From Solidesulfovibrio sp. (GTDB lineage Bacteria > Desulfobacterota > Desulfovibrionia > Desulfovibrionales > Desulfovibrionaceae): a DNA stretch of 59,077 nucleotides. Below, one piece after another: positions 7,657 through 17,774 of the stretch (within the stretch, counting starts at the first letter, position 1; each line of letters starts with the position of its first letter). The stretch spans positions 1 through 59,077 of the forward strand of contig NZ_JARKOZ010000021.1 of the NCBI RefSeq assembly GCF_029978005.1. Reading direction: 5' to 3'. The notes below the pieces were generated by a model. That model worked only from the letters and a program-made list of their open reading frames with translations, had not been told where the DNA came from and searched no databases. The position numbers and the translations under genes are program-made.

Positions 7657-8916
7657 TTACACCACCTCCTTCACAGGCACGGCCATGGGGTGGACGACCT
7701 CCTTGGCCGACTCCAGCAGATGCCCGAAGTGGTCCTGGAGGAACGCGCCGATCACGCCGTCGTCGGTGGTATTGCCGGCCGTGCTGAACATCGGGATCAG
7801 GCCGCTGAACACGGCCACGAAGGTCGTGACGTAGGTGGCCTGGTCGGGGACGCCCAGGAGCACGGCGATGATGGGCGACATGAAGTAGCCCGCGCCGCCG
7901 GGGATGCCCGGCGACTCCAGGCCAAGGATCATGACCGGCGGGATCATCATGATGATCTCGGTCAGGGAGATGGGGATGTTGAGGAGCTGGGACACGATGA
8001 TGGTCACGATGAGCACGGACATGGTGCTGCAGTTCTTGTTGAGCACCGTGCCGAAGACGATGGAGACCTCGGCGATGTCCTCCTTGAGCCCGAGGTCCTG
8101 CTCGGCCGAGATGATGTTCACGGCCAGGGTGTCGTAGGAGCCGCCGGTGCCGAAGCCCGTGGGCCAGACCGCGCCGTAGTAGGACAGGATCTGCTTCCAG
8201 GTGCGCTTGGTCAGCAGGCGGCACGCAAACATCATGCACACGACCCAGATGCAGGTGGTGAGCATGACCCAGAGCACGCCCTGGCCGTAGAGCGCCATGC
8301 CCTTGGCGCCGAACTTCATGGGGATGCCGATGGCCAGACAGCCGATCATGATCGGGTAGTACCAGAGCAGCTTCTTGAAGAACCACAGGATGCCGTCGCC
8401 GATGGCCACGAAGCCGTAGGCGATGCGGTGCAGGCGCTCGAACTTGGCGCTGAGCCAACCCACGAACATGGCCCCGACCAGGGCCTGGAGCAGCGGCTGC
8501 TGGGTCAGGATGTTGGCGAAGGTCTCGCCGATCTGGGTGACCCAGGCCAGTGGGCCGGGCACCTCGACCCCGGGCAGGGTGAAGGGCACGGTCGCGAACA
8601 GCGCGATCCAGCCCGTGACGTAGAGCAGCGAGATGAGGCCCATGACCAGGTACATGGTGAAGATAAGCCCGAACATCTTGCCGGCCTTGTCCTTGTGAAA
8701 GAGCATGAGCTTGGCCATGGCCGCGCTCAGGAGGTTGAAGATCAGGAAGGCGGCGAAGGTGACGATGGTCTTGGGGAAGTAGGTGCCGCTGACGAAAAGC
8801 ATGTTCACGGCTTCGTGATGCGGGAAGCTGAAGCCGAGCGCCAGGCCGACCACCAGGAATCCGACAACGCGTATGGGCAGTGGTATCTTTCCTAGATAAT
8901 GCAGGGTGAATGCCAT
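7657..8916 (-). CDS. SDF-family dicarboxylate/amino acid:cation symporter
   Basis: A 419-residue carrier of the sodium:dicarboxylate symporter (DAACS) fold with 8-10 hydrophobic segments. The conserved C-terminal half shows 'GSYDTLAVNIISAEQDLG', 'VFGTVLNKNCSTMSVLIV', 'ESPGIPGGAGYFMSP' and the substrate/cation motif 'STAGNTTDDGVIGAF' in the place of the family's N-x-x-x-D. The start chosen (MAFTLHYLGK) has GGAGGG five bases upstream; an in-frame upstream start has none. It follows the fumarase genes and precedes the small membrane protein, pointing to fumarate, malate or succinate as cargo. The match to the family is divergent, so the substrate is not certain. Confidence 0.85.
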   Translation of the reverse strand: MAFTLHYLGKIPLPIRVVGFLVVGLALGFSFPHHEAVNMLFVSGTYFPKTIVTFAAFLIFNLLSAAMAKLMLFHKDKAGKMFGLIFTMYLVMGLISLLYVTGWIALFATVPFTLPGVEVPGPLAWVTQIGETFANILTQQPLLQALVGAMFVGWLSAKFERLHRIAYGFVAIGDGILWFFKKLLWYYPIMIGCLAIGIPMKFGAKGMALYGQGVLWVMLTTCIWVVCMMFACRLLTKRTWKQILSYYGAVWPTGFGTGGSYDTLAVNIISAEQDLGLKEDIAEVSIVFGTVLNKNCSTMSVLIVTIIVSQLLNIPISLTEIIMMIPPVMILGLESPGIPGGAGYFMSPIIAVLLGVPDQATYVTTFVAVFSGLIPMFSTAGNTTDDGVIGAFLQDHFGHLLESAKEVVHPMAVPVKEVV

Positions 8917-9029
8917 AAGCCCTCCATTTACGGTTGTTGCATTGACGCCTGTGAAGACCACCCCGGCCGCGCAGGGGCGAAGGACGCCCCTGGCCGGGAT
9001 GCGCGACGCCTCGCGGGGCGGCGCGCGCC

Positions 9030-9617
9030 CTACACGCCGAGTTTTTCGTAGATCCCGGGAAGACGCGTGAGGGCCTCGACCTTGACCTCTTCGTAGAGGT
9101 TGCGGCCATGGCTATCCATGGCCACGGTCAGGGGGCCGAAGTTCTTGACCCTAAACCGGTAGAGGGCCTCGGGGTGGAGGTGCTCCCAGTAGACCTCCTC
9201 GATCGCCTCGATCTGCTGGGTTTCCAGGGCCGCCGCCCCGCCGACGATGGCCAGGTAGACCGCGCCGTGCTTTTGCATCGCCTTCAGGCTGCCCTCGAGG
9301 AGCCCGCCCTTGCCGATGATGGCGCGCACGCCGTACTTGCCGATCAGATCGGGCGAAAACCGCTCCATGCGCGTGCTGGTGGTGGTGCCGACGCAGATTT
9401 TCTCCCAGCGCCCGTCCACCTTGCGCAGGCTCGGGGCGGTGTGGATGCAGGGCGCGCCGGCCAGGCTCACGGGCGGCTCGTGGCCCTGGTCGAACATGTA
9501 GATCTGGGTCAGGTCGCGGATGCCGAAGAGCAGGCCGTCGAAGGTGACGATGTCCCCGGCGCGCAACTGGCGGATGTCTTCCTCGGAAAACGGGGAATTG
9601 AGGTGGAATGTCGCCAT
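9030..9617 (-). CDS. Class I fumarate hydratase / tartrate dehydratase, beta subunit
   Basis: A 195-residue homologue of the C-terminal half of class I fumarases (FumB-type beta subunit, TtdB). Visible motifs are 'LRAGDIVTFDGLLFGIRDLTQ', 'KICVGTTTSTRME' and 'AIIGKGGL'. It begins 14 bases after the alpha subunit stop, so the two are a pair. Together they would interconvert fumarate and L-malate with an oxygen-sensitive 4Fe-4S cluster in the cytoplasm. L-tartrate dehydratase is the main alternative, but the fumarate reductase genes in the same operon favour fumarase. Confidence 0.88.
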   Translation of the reverse strand: MATFHLNSPFSEEDIRQLRAGDIVTFDGLLFGIRDLTQIYMFDQGHEPPVSLAGAPCIHTAPSLRKVDGRWEKICVGTTTSTRMERFSPDLIGKYGVRAIIGKGGLLEGSLKAMQKHGAVYLAIVGGAAALETQQIEAIEEVYWEHLHPEALYRFRVKNFGPLTVAMDSHGRNLYEEVKVEALTRLPGIYEKLGV

Positions 9618-9631
9618 GGCGTGGTTCTCCT

Positions 9632-10513
9632 TTAGTAGCCGTAGGCGACCGCGCCGTCGGGGCTGATGACGGCCCTGGAGCGGCGGGCCGGCCAGCACTG
9701 GGTGTTCACGGCCACGGGGTTCTGGGTGATGTGGGTGTAGGCGGTCTCGATGTGCACGCCGAGGGTGGAGACGTCGCCGCCAAGGCCCATGGGACCGCGG
9801 CCGGTGGCGTTTATGGCCTCCTCCAGCTCCTCCTCCATGGCCGCCACCTGGGGATCGGGGTTGCGGCTGCCCACCGGGCGCATGATGGCGTCCTTGGCCA
9901 GCTTCATGACCAGGTCCGCCGTGCCGCCGATGCCGACGCCGATGACGCCCGGCGGGCAGGGGTTGGCCCCGGACTCGACCACCGTGTCCAAGACGAACTT
10001 CTTGAGGGCCTTGATGCCGTGGGCCGGGTAGAACATCTGCATGCGGCTCATGTTCTCCGAGCCCGACCCCTTGGGAGCCATGAGGATGTCCAGGGTGTCG
10101 GTGTCCCCGGCGAAGTCGAAGTAGATGACCGGCAGGCCCGGTCCCACCGAGGTCTGGGGATTGACCCGGGTCAGGGGATGGGTGGAGCTGCTGCGGAAGG
10201 GGAATTCCTGGGTGGCCCGCTTGGCCCCTTCGTGGAGCCGGGACTTGATGGCGAAGCCGTCCCAGGCGAATCCCGAGCCGATCTTGACCTTGTAGATGGG
10301 CAGGCCGGTATCCTGGCAGATCAGGGTCTTTTCCCGGTCCGCGATGTCGATGGCCTTGAACATGGCCTCGAAGACCGCCTTGGCCGTGGGATTGGTCTCC
10401 CGGGCCTGGGCCTTGCGCAGGGCCTGGCGCACGTCTGGGGGCAGGTCGCACAGCGCCCGGATGTAGAGCTGCTTGGCCGCCTCTTCCACGATGGAATAAT
10501 CGAACTGACGCAT
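9632..10513 (-). CDS. Class I fumarate hydratase / tartrate dehydratase, alpha subunit
   Basis: A 293-residue alpha subunit holding the 4Fe-4S cluster. The three expected cysteine sites are seen: 'ICQDTGLPIY' (about residue 65), 'ANPCPPGVIGVGIGG' (about 188) and 'NTQCWPARRS' near the C-terminus. AAAGGAGG precedes the start and the gene follows the cytochrome gene by 15 bases. Length and motifs fit two-subunit fumarases of anaerobes and TtdA equally. Gene context (fumarate reductase and a dicarboxylate carrier in one operon) supports fumarase. Confidence 0.88.
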   Translation of the reverse strand: MRQFDYSIVEEAAKQLYIRALCDLPPDVRQALRKAQARETNPTAKAVFEAMFKAIDIADREKTLICQDTGLPIYKVKIGSGFAWDGFAIKSRLHEGAKRATQEFPFRSSSTHPLTRVNPQTSVGPGLPVIYFDFAGDTDTLDILMAPKGSGSENMSRMQMFYPAHGIKALKKFVLDTVVESGANPCPPGVIGVGIGGTADLVMKLAKDAIMRPVGSRNPDPQVAAMEEELEEAINATGRGPMGLGGDVSTLGVHIETAYTHITQNPVAVNTQCWPARRSRAVISPDGAVAYGY

Positions 10514-10528
10514 CCCTCGTAGCCTCCT

Positions 10529-11989
10529 TTATTGTTGGGAATTCATCGCGACGGGCTGACGGGCCCCGTTTCGACCGTTGTCGGTCCCCGCCTGGGCGGA
10601 ACCGCTTTTGAGGACGTCCTGGCCGCTGAGAAGCCGGACCGGGTGCTTGCCGAAGTCCAGGGCCAGGATGAAGTCGGCCAGCGCCCGGAGATCGGCCTCG
10701 GGCAGGTCGTATTTGGGCATGATGGACGTGGCGCTCACGGCCTGCGGGTTCTTGACGTAGTCGGCCAGGGAGGCCTGGGTCCGGTGCTTGGCCGTCATGT
10801 TGGCCATGTCCGGGCCGGTCCTGTGGCCGCCCTTGCCGTCGATCTGGTGGCAGTAGGCGCACTCCCGGTCGGCATAGAGGAAAAGGCCCCGCTTCTCGGA
10901 CGCGGTCAGCGCGCGGTCGGGCACGGGGATGACCTTGCCGTAGGGGCGCACGCCCTCGAAGCCCATGAGCGTCAGGTAGACGATGGCGATGACGCAGGTG
11001 ACGCCGACCCCGGTGCACAGGGGCTGGTTGGCCAGGCCCCGCAGCCGGCCCTTGCCGAGAAACGGCACGACGAAGAGGAGCGTGACGCCGAGAAACGGCA
11101 CCGCCAGGCTGCCCACGACCTCCCAGGCCCCGGAGAAGTAGGTCAGGAGCTGGAACAGCCACATGTAGTACCACTCGGGCCGGGGCAGATAGGACTCGAT
11201 GAGGGTGCCGGCGATCTCCTCCTTGACCACCCCGCTGCACACGGACAGGAGAAGGATGACGCAGAACACCCCGGCGAACACCAGGGCGCTGCGGAAGGTG
11301 TGCTCGGGATAGAAGCGGTACGGGCCGGCCTGGGCCGGGGCCTTGGCCGCGCCCGGATGCTCGGCCATGCCGTGCAGGCGGATCAGGTAGATGTGGGCCA
11401 CGACGAGCACGGCCAAAACGGCCGGCAGGAACAGGGTGTGGATGGCGTAGAAGCGCGTCAGCGTCAGGCCCGACACGACCTCGCCGCCGAGCAGCGCCCG
11501 GGTGAGGACGTCGCCCACCACCGGAATGTCCCTGGGGATGTTGGAGCTGACCACCGTGGCCCAGTAGGCCTTCATGTCCCAGGGCAGGAGGTAGCCGGTG
11601 AAGCCGAGTCCCAGGGTGACCAGGAGCAGGCACACGCCGACGATCCAGGTGCCCTCGCGCGGGGCCTTGTAGGAGCCGGAGAAGAAGCAGTGCGCGAGGT
11701 GCAGGCACACGGCCAGGACCATGGCCCCGGCCCCCCAGTGGTGGATGCCGCGCAACAGCGCCCCCATGGGCACGTCGCGCATGATGAAGTCCACGGTCTG
11801 GTAGGCCTTGTCCGGGGACGGGTTGTAGTACATGGCCAGGAAGGCCCCGGAGACGACCAGGACCAGGAACAGCAGGGCGCACAGGCTGCCGAGCGTGGCC
11901 GACCAGCCCGTGCCGGCCGGCAGTTCCTTGTACAGAAACGGGCGCAGGCGCTCGTTCCAACCGATGCGGTCAAGCACGGTGCGCAACAT
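10529..11989 (-). CDS. Cytochrome b (bc-complex type) fused to a C-terminal cytochrome c domain
   Basis: A 486-residue membrane protein. The N-terminal part is a cytochrome b of the bc1/b6f class, with heme-ligand histidine pairs in 'GIHHWGAGAMVLAVCLHLAHC' and 'FYAIHTLFLPAVLAVLVVAH', and the Qo motif as 'PEWYYMWLF'. A subunit-IV-like part and further helices follow. Residues 377-381 are a single c-type heme site, CAYCH, with a downstream methionine in 'SIMPKYDLP' as likely sixth ligand. It starts one base after the FrdB-Rieske gene, with GGAGG upstream. With that Rieske domain it would complete a quinol:cytochrome c oxidoreductase core. Confidence 0.9.
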   Translation of the reverse strand: MLRTVLDRIGWNERLRPFLYKELPAGTGWSATLGSLCALLFLVLVVSGAFLAMYYNPSPDKAYQTVDFIMRDVPMGALLRGIHHWGAGAMVLAVCLHLAHCFFSGSYKAPREGTWIVGVCLLLVTLGLGFTGYLLPWDMKAYWATVVSSNIPRDIPVVGDVLTRALLGGEVVSGLTLTRFYAIHTLFLPAVLAVLVVAHIYLIRLHGMAEHPGAAKAPAQAGPYRFYPEHTFRSALVFAGVFCVILLLSVCSGVVKEEIAGTLIESYLPRPEWYYMWLFQLLTYFSGAWEVVGSLAVPFLGVTLLFVVPFLGKGRLRGLANQPLCTGVGVTCVIAIVYLTLMGFEGVRPYGKVIPVPDRALTASEKRGLFLYADRECAYCHQIDGKGGHRTGPDMANMTAKHRTQASLADYVKNPQAVSATSIMPKYDLPEADLRALADFILALDFGKHPVRLLSGQDVLKSGSAQAGTDNGRNGARQPVAMNSQQ

Positions 11990-11990
11990 T

Positions 11991-13304
11991 TCAGCCCACC
12001 TCCACGAAGAGTTGATCGCCCTCCAGGCGGAAGGCGTAGCGGTCCAGGGGGCGCGGCGGCGGACCGGCCACGACGTTGCCGTCGCGATCGAAGGTGCCGC
12101 CGTGGCAGGCGCACAGGAACCGGCCCGACAGGGCGTCCCAGCGCACGATGCAGCCGAGGTGCGTGCAGCTCGATTTGAAGCAGACGAGGCTCTCGCCGAG
12201 ACGGGAGACGAGGACCGGCGCGGCGACCGGCTGGACGTAGGGGCCGGTCTTGAGCTCGTAGCGCAGCATGAGCGTGGTGATTTCGCCCTTGGGGATCTCC
12301 GACAGCTTGCCGAGCGGCGCCCACTGTTTCTGGCTTTTGGCCAGGGTCGGGCCCACGGCCACGCCCGTGGCGATGCCGCCGAGGACCAGGGCCGTGCCGA
12401 GGCCGATCACGCCCACGCCCACCTGGCGCAGGAAGGTCCGGCGGTCCACGGCCGAGGCGGCGTGGCGGCAAGCCTCGGGAGCGGCCTGGCCGCACGCCCC
12501 GGGAGCGGGCTGGGCCGTCGCCGGGGGGGCGTGCCTGGCCGCCGTCGGCGGCGCGGCTTCGTGCTCCCTGGGACTCGGCGCGGGCTTCGGCTCGCTGCGG
12601 GCGTGCTTGAGGGCCAGGCGCTGGATGTACTTGATGGCCCGGGTGCCGCTGATGTTTTTGGGGCAGACCTCGGTGCAGTTGAACTCGGTGCGGCAGCTGT
12701 AGCAGGAGGCGAGCGCCCGCTCGAGGCGCGGCTCGAACAGGGCGTCGCGGCTGTCGGCCAGCAGGGTGAAGGCCCTATTGAGGGCGGCCGGGCCGGCGTA
12801 GCCCTCGTGGTGGCGGCACATGGTGCAGCTCGACACGCAGCAGCCGCAGGCGATGCACTCCGTGGACAGGCCGATGTCCAGGCGTTCCCTGGAGTCCGGC
12901 CGGATCTGGGCCGGCTCGGCGTCCGCTCCCTTCGGCTCGAAGAAGGGCAGCGTCTCCTCGAACTTCTTGAAGAAGGCCTCCATGTCCACCACCAGGTCCT
13001 TGACGACCGGGAAGTGGTTGAGCGGCCGGATGGTGATCTCCTTGCCCGGGGGCAGCTGGGAGACGTTGGTCTTGCAGGCCAGGCCCTCCACGCCGTTAAT
13101 GACCATGCCGCAGGAGCCGCACATGTTCACGCGGCAGGCGTAGCGGAAGGCCAGGCTCGGGTCCTGCTCGCGCTGCAGGCGCAGCAGCACGTCCAGGATG
13201 GTGGTCGTGGTCTCGTTTTCGATTTGCAGGGAAAATGCGTCGAAGTGCCCGCTGCCGCCCTTTTCGGGGTCGTAGCGGAAGATGCGCACGGTTCTTATGC
13301 TCAT
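11991..13304 (-). CDS. Fumarate reductase/SDH iron-sulfur subunit fused to a Rieske protein
   Basis: A 437-residue fusion. Residues 1 to about 235 are a complete FrdB/SdhB: a 2Fe-2S site 'CRVNMCGSCG' with a later cysteine, and cluster motifs 'CIACGCCVSSC' and 'CYSCRTEFNCTEVCP'. An Ala/Pro-rich linker (about 235-285) leads to a twin-arginine signal-like segment (Arg288-Arg289, 'DRRTFLRQ'), one hydrophobic helix, and a Rieske domain with CTHLGC (380-385) and CHGG (400-403). The FrdB part should be cytoplasmic and the Rieske part on the other side, joined by the helix. No stop or frame break separates the parts. It sits between the membrane anchor and the cytochrome b gene. Confidence 0.93.
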   Translation of the reverse strand: MSIRTVRIFRYDPEKGGSGHFDAFSLQIENETTTTILDVLLRLQREQDPSLAFRYACRVNMCGSCGMVINGVEGLACKTNVSQLPPGKEITIRPLNHFPVVKDLVVDMEAFFKKFEETLPFFEPKGADAEPAQIRPDSRERLDIGLSTECIACGCCVSSCTMCRHHEGYAGPAALNRAFTLLADSRDALFEPRLERALASCYSCRTEFNCTEVCPKNISGTRAIKYIQRLALKHARSEPKPAPSPREHEAAPPTAARHAPPATAQPAPGACGQAAPEACRHAASAVDRRTFLRQVGVGVIGLGTALVLGGIATGVAVGPTLAKSQKQWAPLGKLSEIPKGEITTLMLRYELKTGPYVQPVAAPVLVSRLGESLVCFKSSCTHLGCIVRWDALSGRFLCACHGGTFDRDGNVVAGPPPRPLDRYAFRLEGDQLFVEVG

Positions 13305-13316
13305 GGCCGTCCCCCG

Positions 13317-13658
13317 CTAGTAGGTCGAGAACCAGATGATGCCCATGACCACGAGGCCAAGGCCGGCCAGCCCCCAGACGAGGGCGCGCTGGTATTTGAC
13401 GTCGACCAGGTTGAAGTCGAGCAGGATGACCCGCAGGCCCAGGGTGGCGTGGAAGGCGACGGCGAGCAGCAGCAGCAGCTGGACGAACGGTTTGTAGGTC
13501 AGGGTCATGTGCAGGGCCAGGAACACGATGATGGCCAGGGCCGAGATGCGTTGCCACAACCAGGCCCACATGCCGATTTTCGTGTTCTCGCGGCGGCCGG
13601 GATCCAGCTCGCCCCACTGCAACGGCTTGCGGCATTCGATCGACACGTTCCGTTCCAT
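13317..13658 (-). CDS. Fumarate reductase/SDH cytochrome b membrane anchor, short SdhD-like
   Basis: A 113-residue protein with three hydrophobic helices. The first carries 'QRISALAIIVFLALHM', the second 'AFHATLGLRVILLD'. These match the quinone-site and heme-ligand patterns (QR-x-S-A...H and H-x-x-x-G-x-R) of SdhC/SdhD anchors. It is much shorter than the roughly 200-residue five-helix cytochrome b558 anchors of epsilon- and many deltaproteobacterial enzymes, and no second anchor gene is present. AAGGAG lies eight bases before the start. It follows the flavoprotein gene and precedes the FrdB-Rieske gene. Confidence 0.85.
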   Translation of the reverse strand: MERNVSIECRKPLQWGELDPGRRENTKIGMWAWLWQRISALAIIVFLALHMTLTYKPFVQLLLLLAVAFHATLGLRVILLDFNLVDVKYQRALVWGLAGLGLVVMGIIWFSTY

Positions 13659-13708
13659 TTGCCTTTCTCCTTTGGATTCCAGACGCTGAAAGCCTCGGCC
13701 TTCCGTCC

Positions 13709-15433
13709 TTATTTCTTGTAGCTCTGGCACGCTTCCACCGACTTGTGCTTGAAGGCCACGGCCGTCTTCTCCATCCGGGGCAGACCGTCCTCCCCGCGAC
13801 GCAGGAGGATGTTGAACAGGCCGTAGTCGTCGCGCTGCTTGGGGAAATCGGTGCGGAAGTGGGCCCCGCGCGTCTCGTCGCGCTGCCTGGCCGAGGCGGC
13901 CACCATGCGGGAGACGTCGATCATGCTGCGCAGGTCCAGGGCGACGGCGAACATCATGTTGTAGGGCCGCCCGCCCGTGACCCGGAGCGCGTCCACGGCT
14001 TCGGCCAGGCGCTCGATCTCCGTCGCGGCGGCGTCCAGGTCCTCGGCGTTGCGGGCCACGCCGACCTTGTTCCAGTTGAGTTCCTGGAGCTCCCGGCGCA
14101 CCTCGAAGGGATTGACGCCCTTGTCGCGCACCAGCGGCCGGGTGAGCCGGTCCACGAGCTCCTCGACCTGGCCGCGCCGGGTCTCCTTGCGGGCAAGCTC
14201 GCTTCCGGTCAGGAACGCGCCCACGGACTTGCCGGCTTGCCGGCCGTAGACGCAGGAGTCGCAGATGCCGTTGCCGCCCAGGCGGTTGGCCCCGTGCACG
14301 CCGCCCGCGTCCTCGCCGGCCACGAACAGCTTTTCCAGAGAGGCCCGGCAGCCGGTGTCGATCACCGCGCCGCCCATGAAGAAGTGGGCCGAGGGCGAGA
14401 CCGGCACCCGGGCCCGGGCCAGGTCGTAGTGGAACTGGCGGCAGCGCTCGGCCATGCCCGGGAAGTTTCGCAGCACGAAGTCCGCGCCCAGATGGGAGGC
14501 GTCGATGTGCACCCCGCCCTCGGGGCAGGCCCGGCCCTGCATCATCTCCAGGTAGGAGGAGCGGCTGACCACGTCCCGGGTGGCCCGCTCGGCCACGTCG
14601 GGCGCGTATTGCAGCATGTAGCGCTCGCCCTTGCCGTTGAAGAGGTGGGCCCCGGCCCCGCGCAGGCCCTCCTCCAGGAGCGCCCCGGCCACCACGCTGC
14701 CCGGCACGATGAGCCCGGTGGGGTGGAACTGGAGCATCTCCATGTCCTTCATGAGGGCCCCGGCCCGGTAGAGCATGCCCAGGCCGTCCACGGTCTTCTC
14801 CGGGCCGGGGGCATGGAAGCGGTAATGGGTGGGCCCGCCGCCGGTGCCGACCATGGTGGCGGCGGCCTCGGCCACCAGGAACTCGCCCCGCCGGATGTCC
14901 AGCAGGAGCGCTCCCGTGACCACCTGGCCGGACGCGTCGAGCAGGAGTTCCAGGGCCCGCACCTCCTCCAGCACCCGGATGCGCCGCTTCATGACCTGCT
15001 CGGCCATGCGGCTGACGATCTCGATGCCGGTCAGGTCGCCCTTGTGCACCGTGCGGTCGAAGGACTGGCCGGCGAAGGGCTTCTGGTGGATGGTGCCGTC
15101 GGGGTTGCGGTCGAAGAAGCAGCCGGACACGGTCTCCAGTTCCTTGACCGTGGGCGTGGCCTGCTCGACCAGGGTCAGGGCCAGGTCCTGGTCGTTGATG
15201 TACTGCCCCCCTTTCAGGGTATCCATGAGGTGTTTTTCGTGCGAATCCTTGGGATTGAGGACGACGTTGAAGCCGCCCTGAACCATGCGGCTGCAACCGC
15301 CCTTGCCGGCGATGGCTTTTGTGACGATGAGAATGTCGAGATTAGGGTTCTTGTCGTGGGCGTAGATGGCGCAATTCATTGACGCCGCCCCCATACCTAT
15401 GATCAGTAAATCCGCCGTTACCTTCTGGACCAT
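13709..15433 (-). CDS. Fumarate reductase/succinate dehydrogenase flavoprotein subunit
   Basis: A 574-residue flavoprotein. An FAD-binding start (ADLLIIGMGAASMNCAI) is followed by substrate-site motifs 'QFHPTGL', 'RDVVSRS' (catalytic arginine), 'AHFFMGG' (histidine in place of the HYTMGG motif) and 'HGANRLGGN'. The position of the histidine that binds FAD covalently in E. coli FrdA (SHTVAAEGG) is a cysteine here ('GGCSRMVQGG'), so the flavin is probably not covalently held, as in L-aspartate oxidase. The start has GGAAGGA seven bases upstream; an ATG five codons earlier has none. It leads the operon. Gene order and the partner subunits exclude aspartate oxidase. Confidence 0.88.
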   Translation of the reverse strand: MVQKVTADLLIIGMGAASMNCAIYAHDKNPNLDILIVTKAIAGKGGCSRMVQGGFNVVLNPKDSHEKHLMDTLKGGQYINDQDLALTLVEQATPTVKELETVSGCFFDRNPDGTIHQKPFAGQSFDRTVHKGDLTGIEIVSRMAEQVMKRRIRVLEEVRALELLLDASGQVVTGALLLDIRRGEFLVAEAAATMVGTGGGPTHYRFHAPGPEKTVDGLGMLYRAGALMKDMEMLQFHPTGLIVPGSVVAGALLEEGLRGAGAHLFNGKGERYMLQYAPDVAERATRDVVSRSSYLEMMQGRACPEGGVHIDASHLGADFVLRNFPGMAERCRQFHYDLARARVPVSPSAHFFMGGAVIDTGCRASLEKLFVAGEDAGGVHGANRLGGNGICDSCVYGRQAGKSVGAFLTGSELARKETRRGQVEELVDRLTRPLVRDKGVNPFEVRRELQELNWNKVGVARNAEDLDAAATEIERLAEAVDALRVTGGRPYNMMFAVALDLRSMIDVSRMVAASARQRDETRGAHFRTDFPKQRDDYGLFNILLRRGEDGLPRMEKTAVAFKHKSVEACQSYKK

Positions 15434-15513
15434 GGTTTTTCCTTCCATTGGCGTTCGTCCATCTTGGGGATTTCCCCACTGTCCTGCGTCGTTGCACCGG
15501 CGTCTGGGCGTTT

Positions 15514-15529
15514 AGCAAATGGCATGCCC
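15514..15529 (-). promoter_or_regulatory. Probable sigma-54 promoter of the fumarate reductase operon
   Basis: Read on the minus strand, GGGCATGCCATTTGCT has GG and GC ten bases apart and the TTGC element, with a weaker -24 half. It points at the flavoprotein gene 80 bases downstream. A 14-bp perfect palindrome (CATGCCCGGGCATG, 15523-15536) overlaps the -24 side and could be a repressor site. Confidence 0.5.
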
Positions 15530-15621
15530 GGGCATGTCAATGTCAACCTATTGATATTAAAGGATTCATTATTCAAGAAAGGGCTTCCGGCCGGCGCGGC
15601 GAATCAATATCCGGCCATCGA

Positions 15622-15633
15622 CCCAATATTGGG
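15622..15633. promoter_or_regulatory. Candidate activator site CCCAATATTGGG
   Basis: A perfect 12-bp palindrome 93 bases upstream of the candidate -24 box of the fumarate reductase operon, beside the gene for a GAF/sigma-54 activator. The same core (CCAATATTGGGC) recurs upstream of the chemoreceptor at 20874. The rest of 15434-16021 holds G+C-rich sequence with no credible gene; a TATGAT box near 15993 may drive the regulator. Confidence 0.5.
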
Positions 15634-16021
15634 CCGTCCCTGGCGACGCGCCCGGAGGCCGGGCCAGCGGCGCTTTCCTTGCTTGCCGGAAAGGAAGCGT
15701 CCCGGCGCGGGGCCAGGCGGCCCACAGTTGGGCCCTTGGGCGCGACAGCGTCGGCGCGGCCGGGGGAAAGGCCGGGAAAGGTCTTTTTTTACGCCGGGGT
15801 CCGCTCTTTTTTTTCGGCCCCGCAGGCGGGGATCGGCTTCCCGGCAAGCGGCGGGGCCCGGCCCGGAGGCCGGGGCACGGATCGTGCAAAGGTTGGACGC
15901 AAAACCAGAAGGGACGCGCCGGCGCGGACGGGACGCGCCCCCGGGCGAGTTGCCTCTAATGATCTTGCCGTGTAGGGATTTTTAAAGAAGATATGATTGT
16001 GAATTTCTGCCGGGGAAATCC

Positions 16022-17644
<1,623 letters not shown>

Positions 17645-17663
17645 AAGGATGCATATCTTTATA

Positions 17664-17679
17664 GGAATATGACTATTCC
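17664..17679. promoter_or_regulatory. Inverted repeat upstream of the aldolase-like gene
   Basis: GGAATATGACTATTCC, with 6-bp perfect arms around TGAC, lies 20 bases after the regulator stop and about 95 bases before the aldolase-like gene. It could be an operator. No -24/-12 element was found in this 130-base gap. Confidence 0.35.
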
Positions 17680-17774
17680 AGGATGGCGCCCGCGAAATTC
17701 GTCTGAACGGATGTCGGGAACGCGCCACGGGCCGGCGAACGGGGCCATGGCCCCGGGACAGGGAGGAAGCAGCA

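Noticed and set aside
9030-10513. L-tartrate dehydratase instead of fumarase
   Set aside because: Sequence motifs fit both, and a DASS carrier lies 9 kb away, but the operon also holds fumarate reductase, which makes fumarase simpler. Kept as an alternative in the entries.
15783-15818. T-rich runs in the gap between the fumarate reductase operon and the GAF activator as a terminator
   Set aside because: No adjacent stable stem precedes the runs on the plus strand, and no gene ends there.
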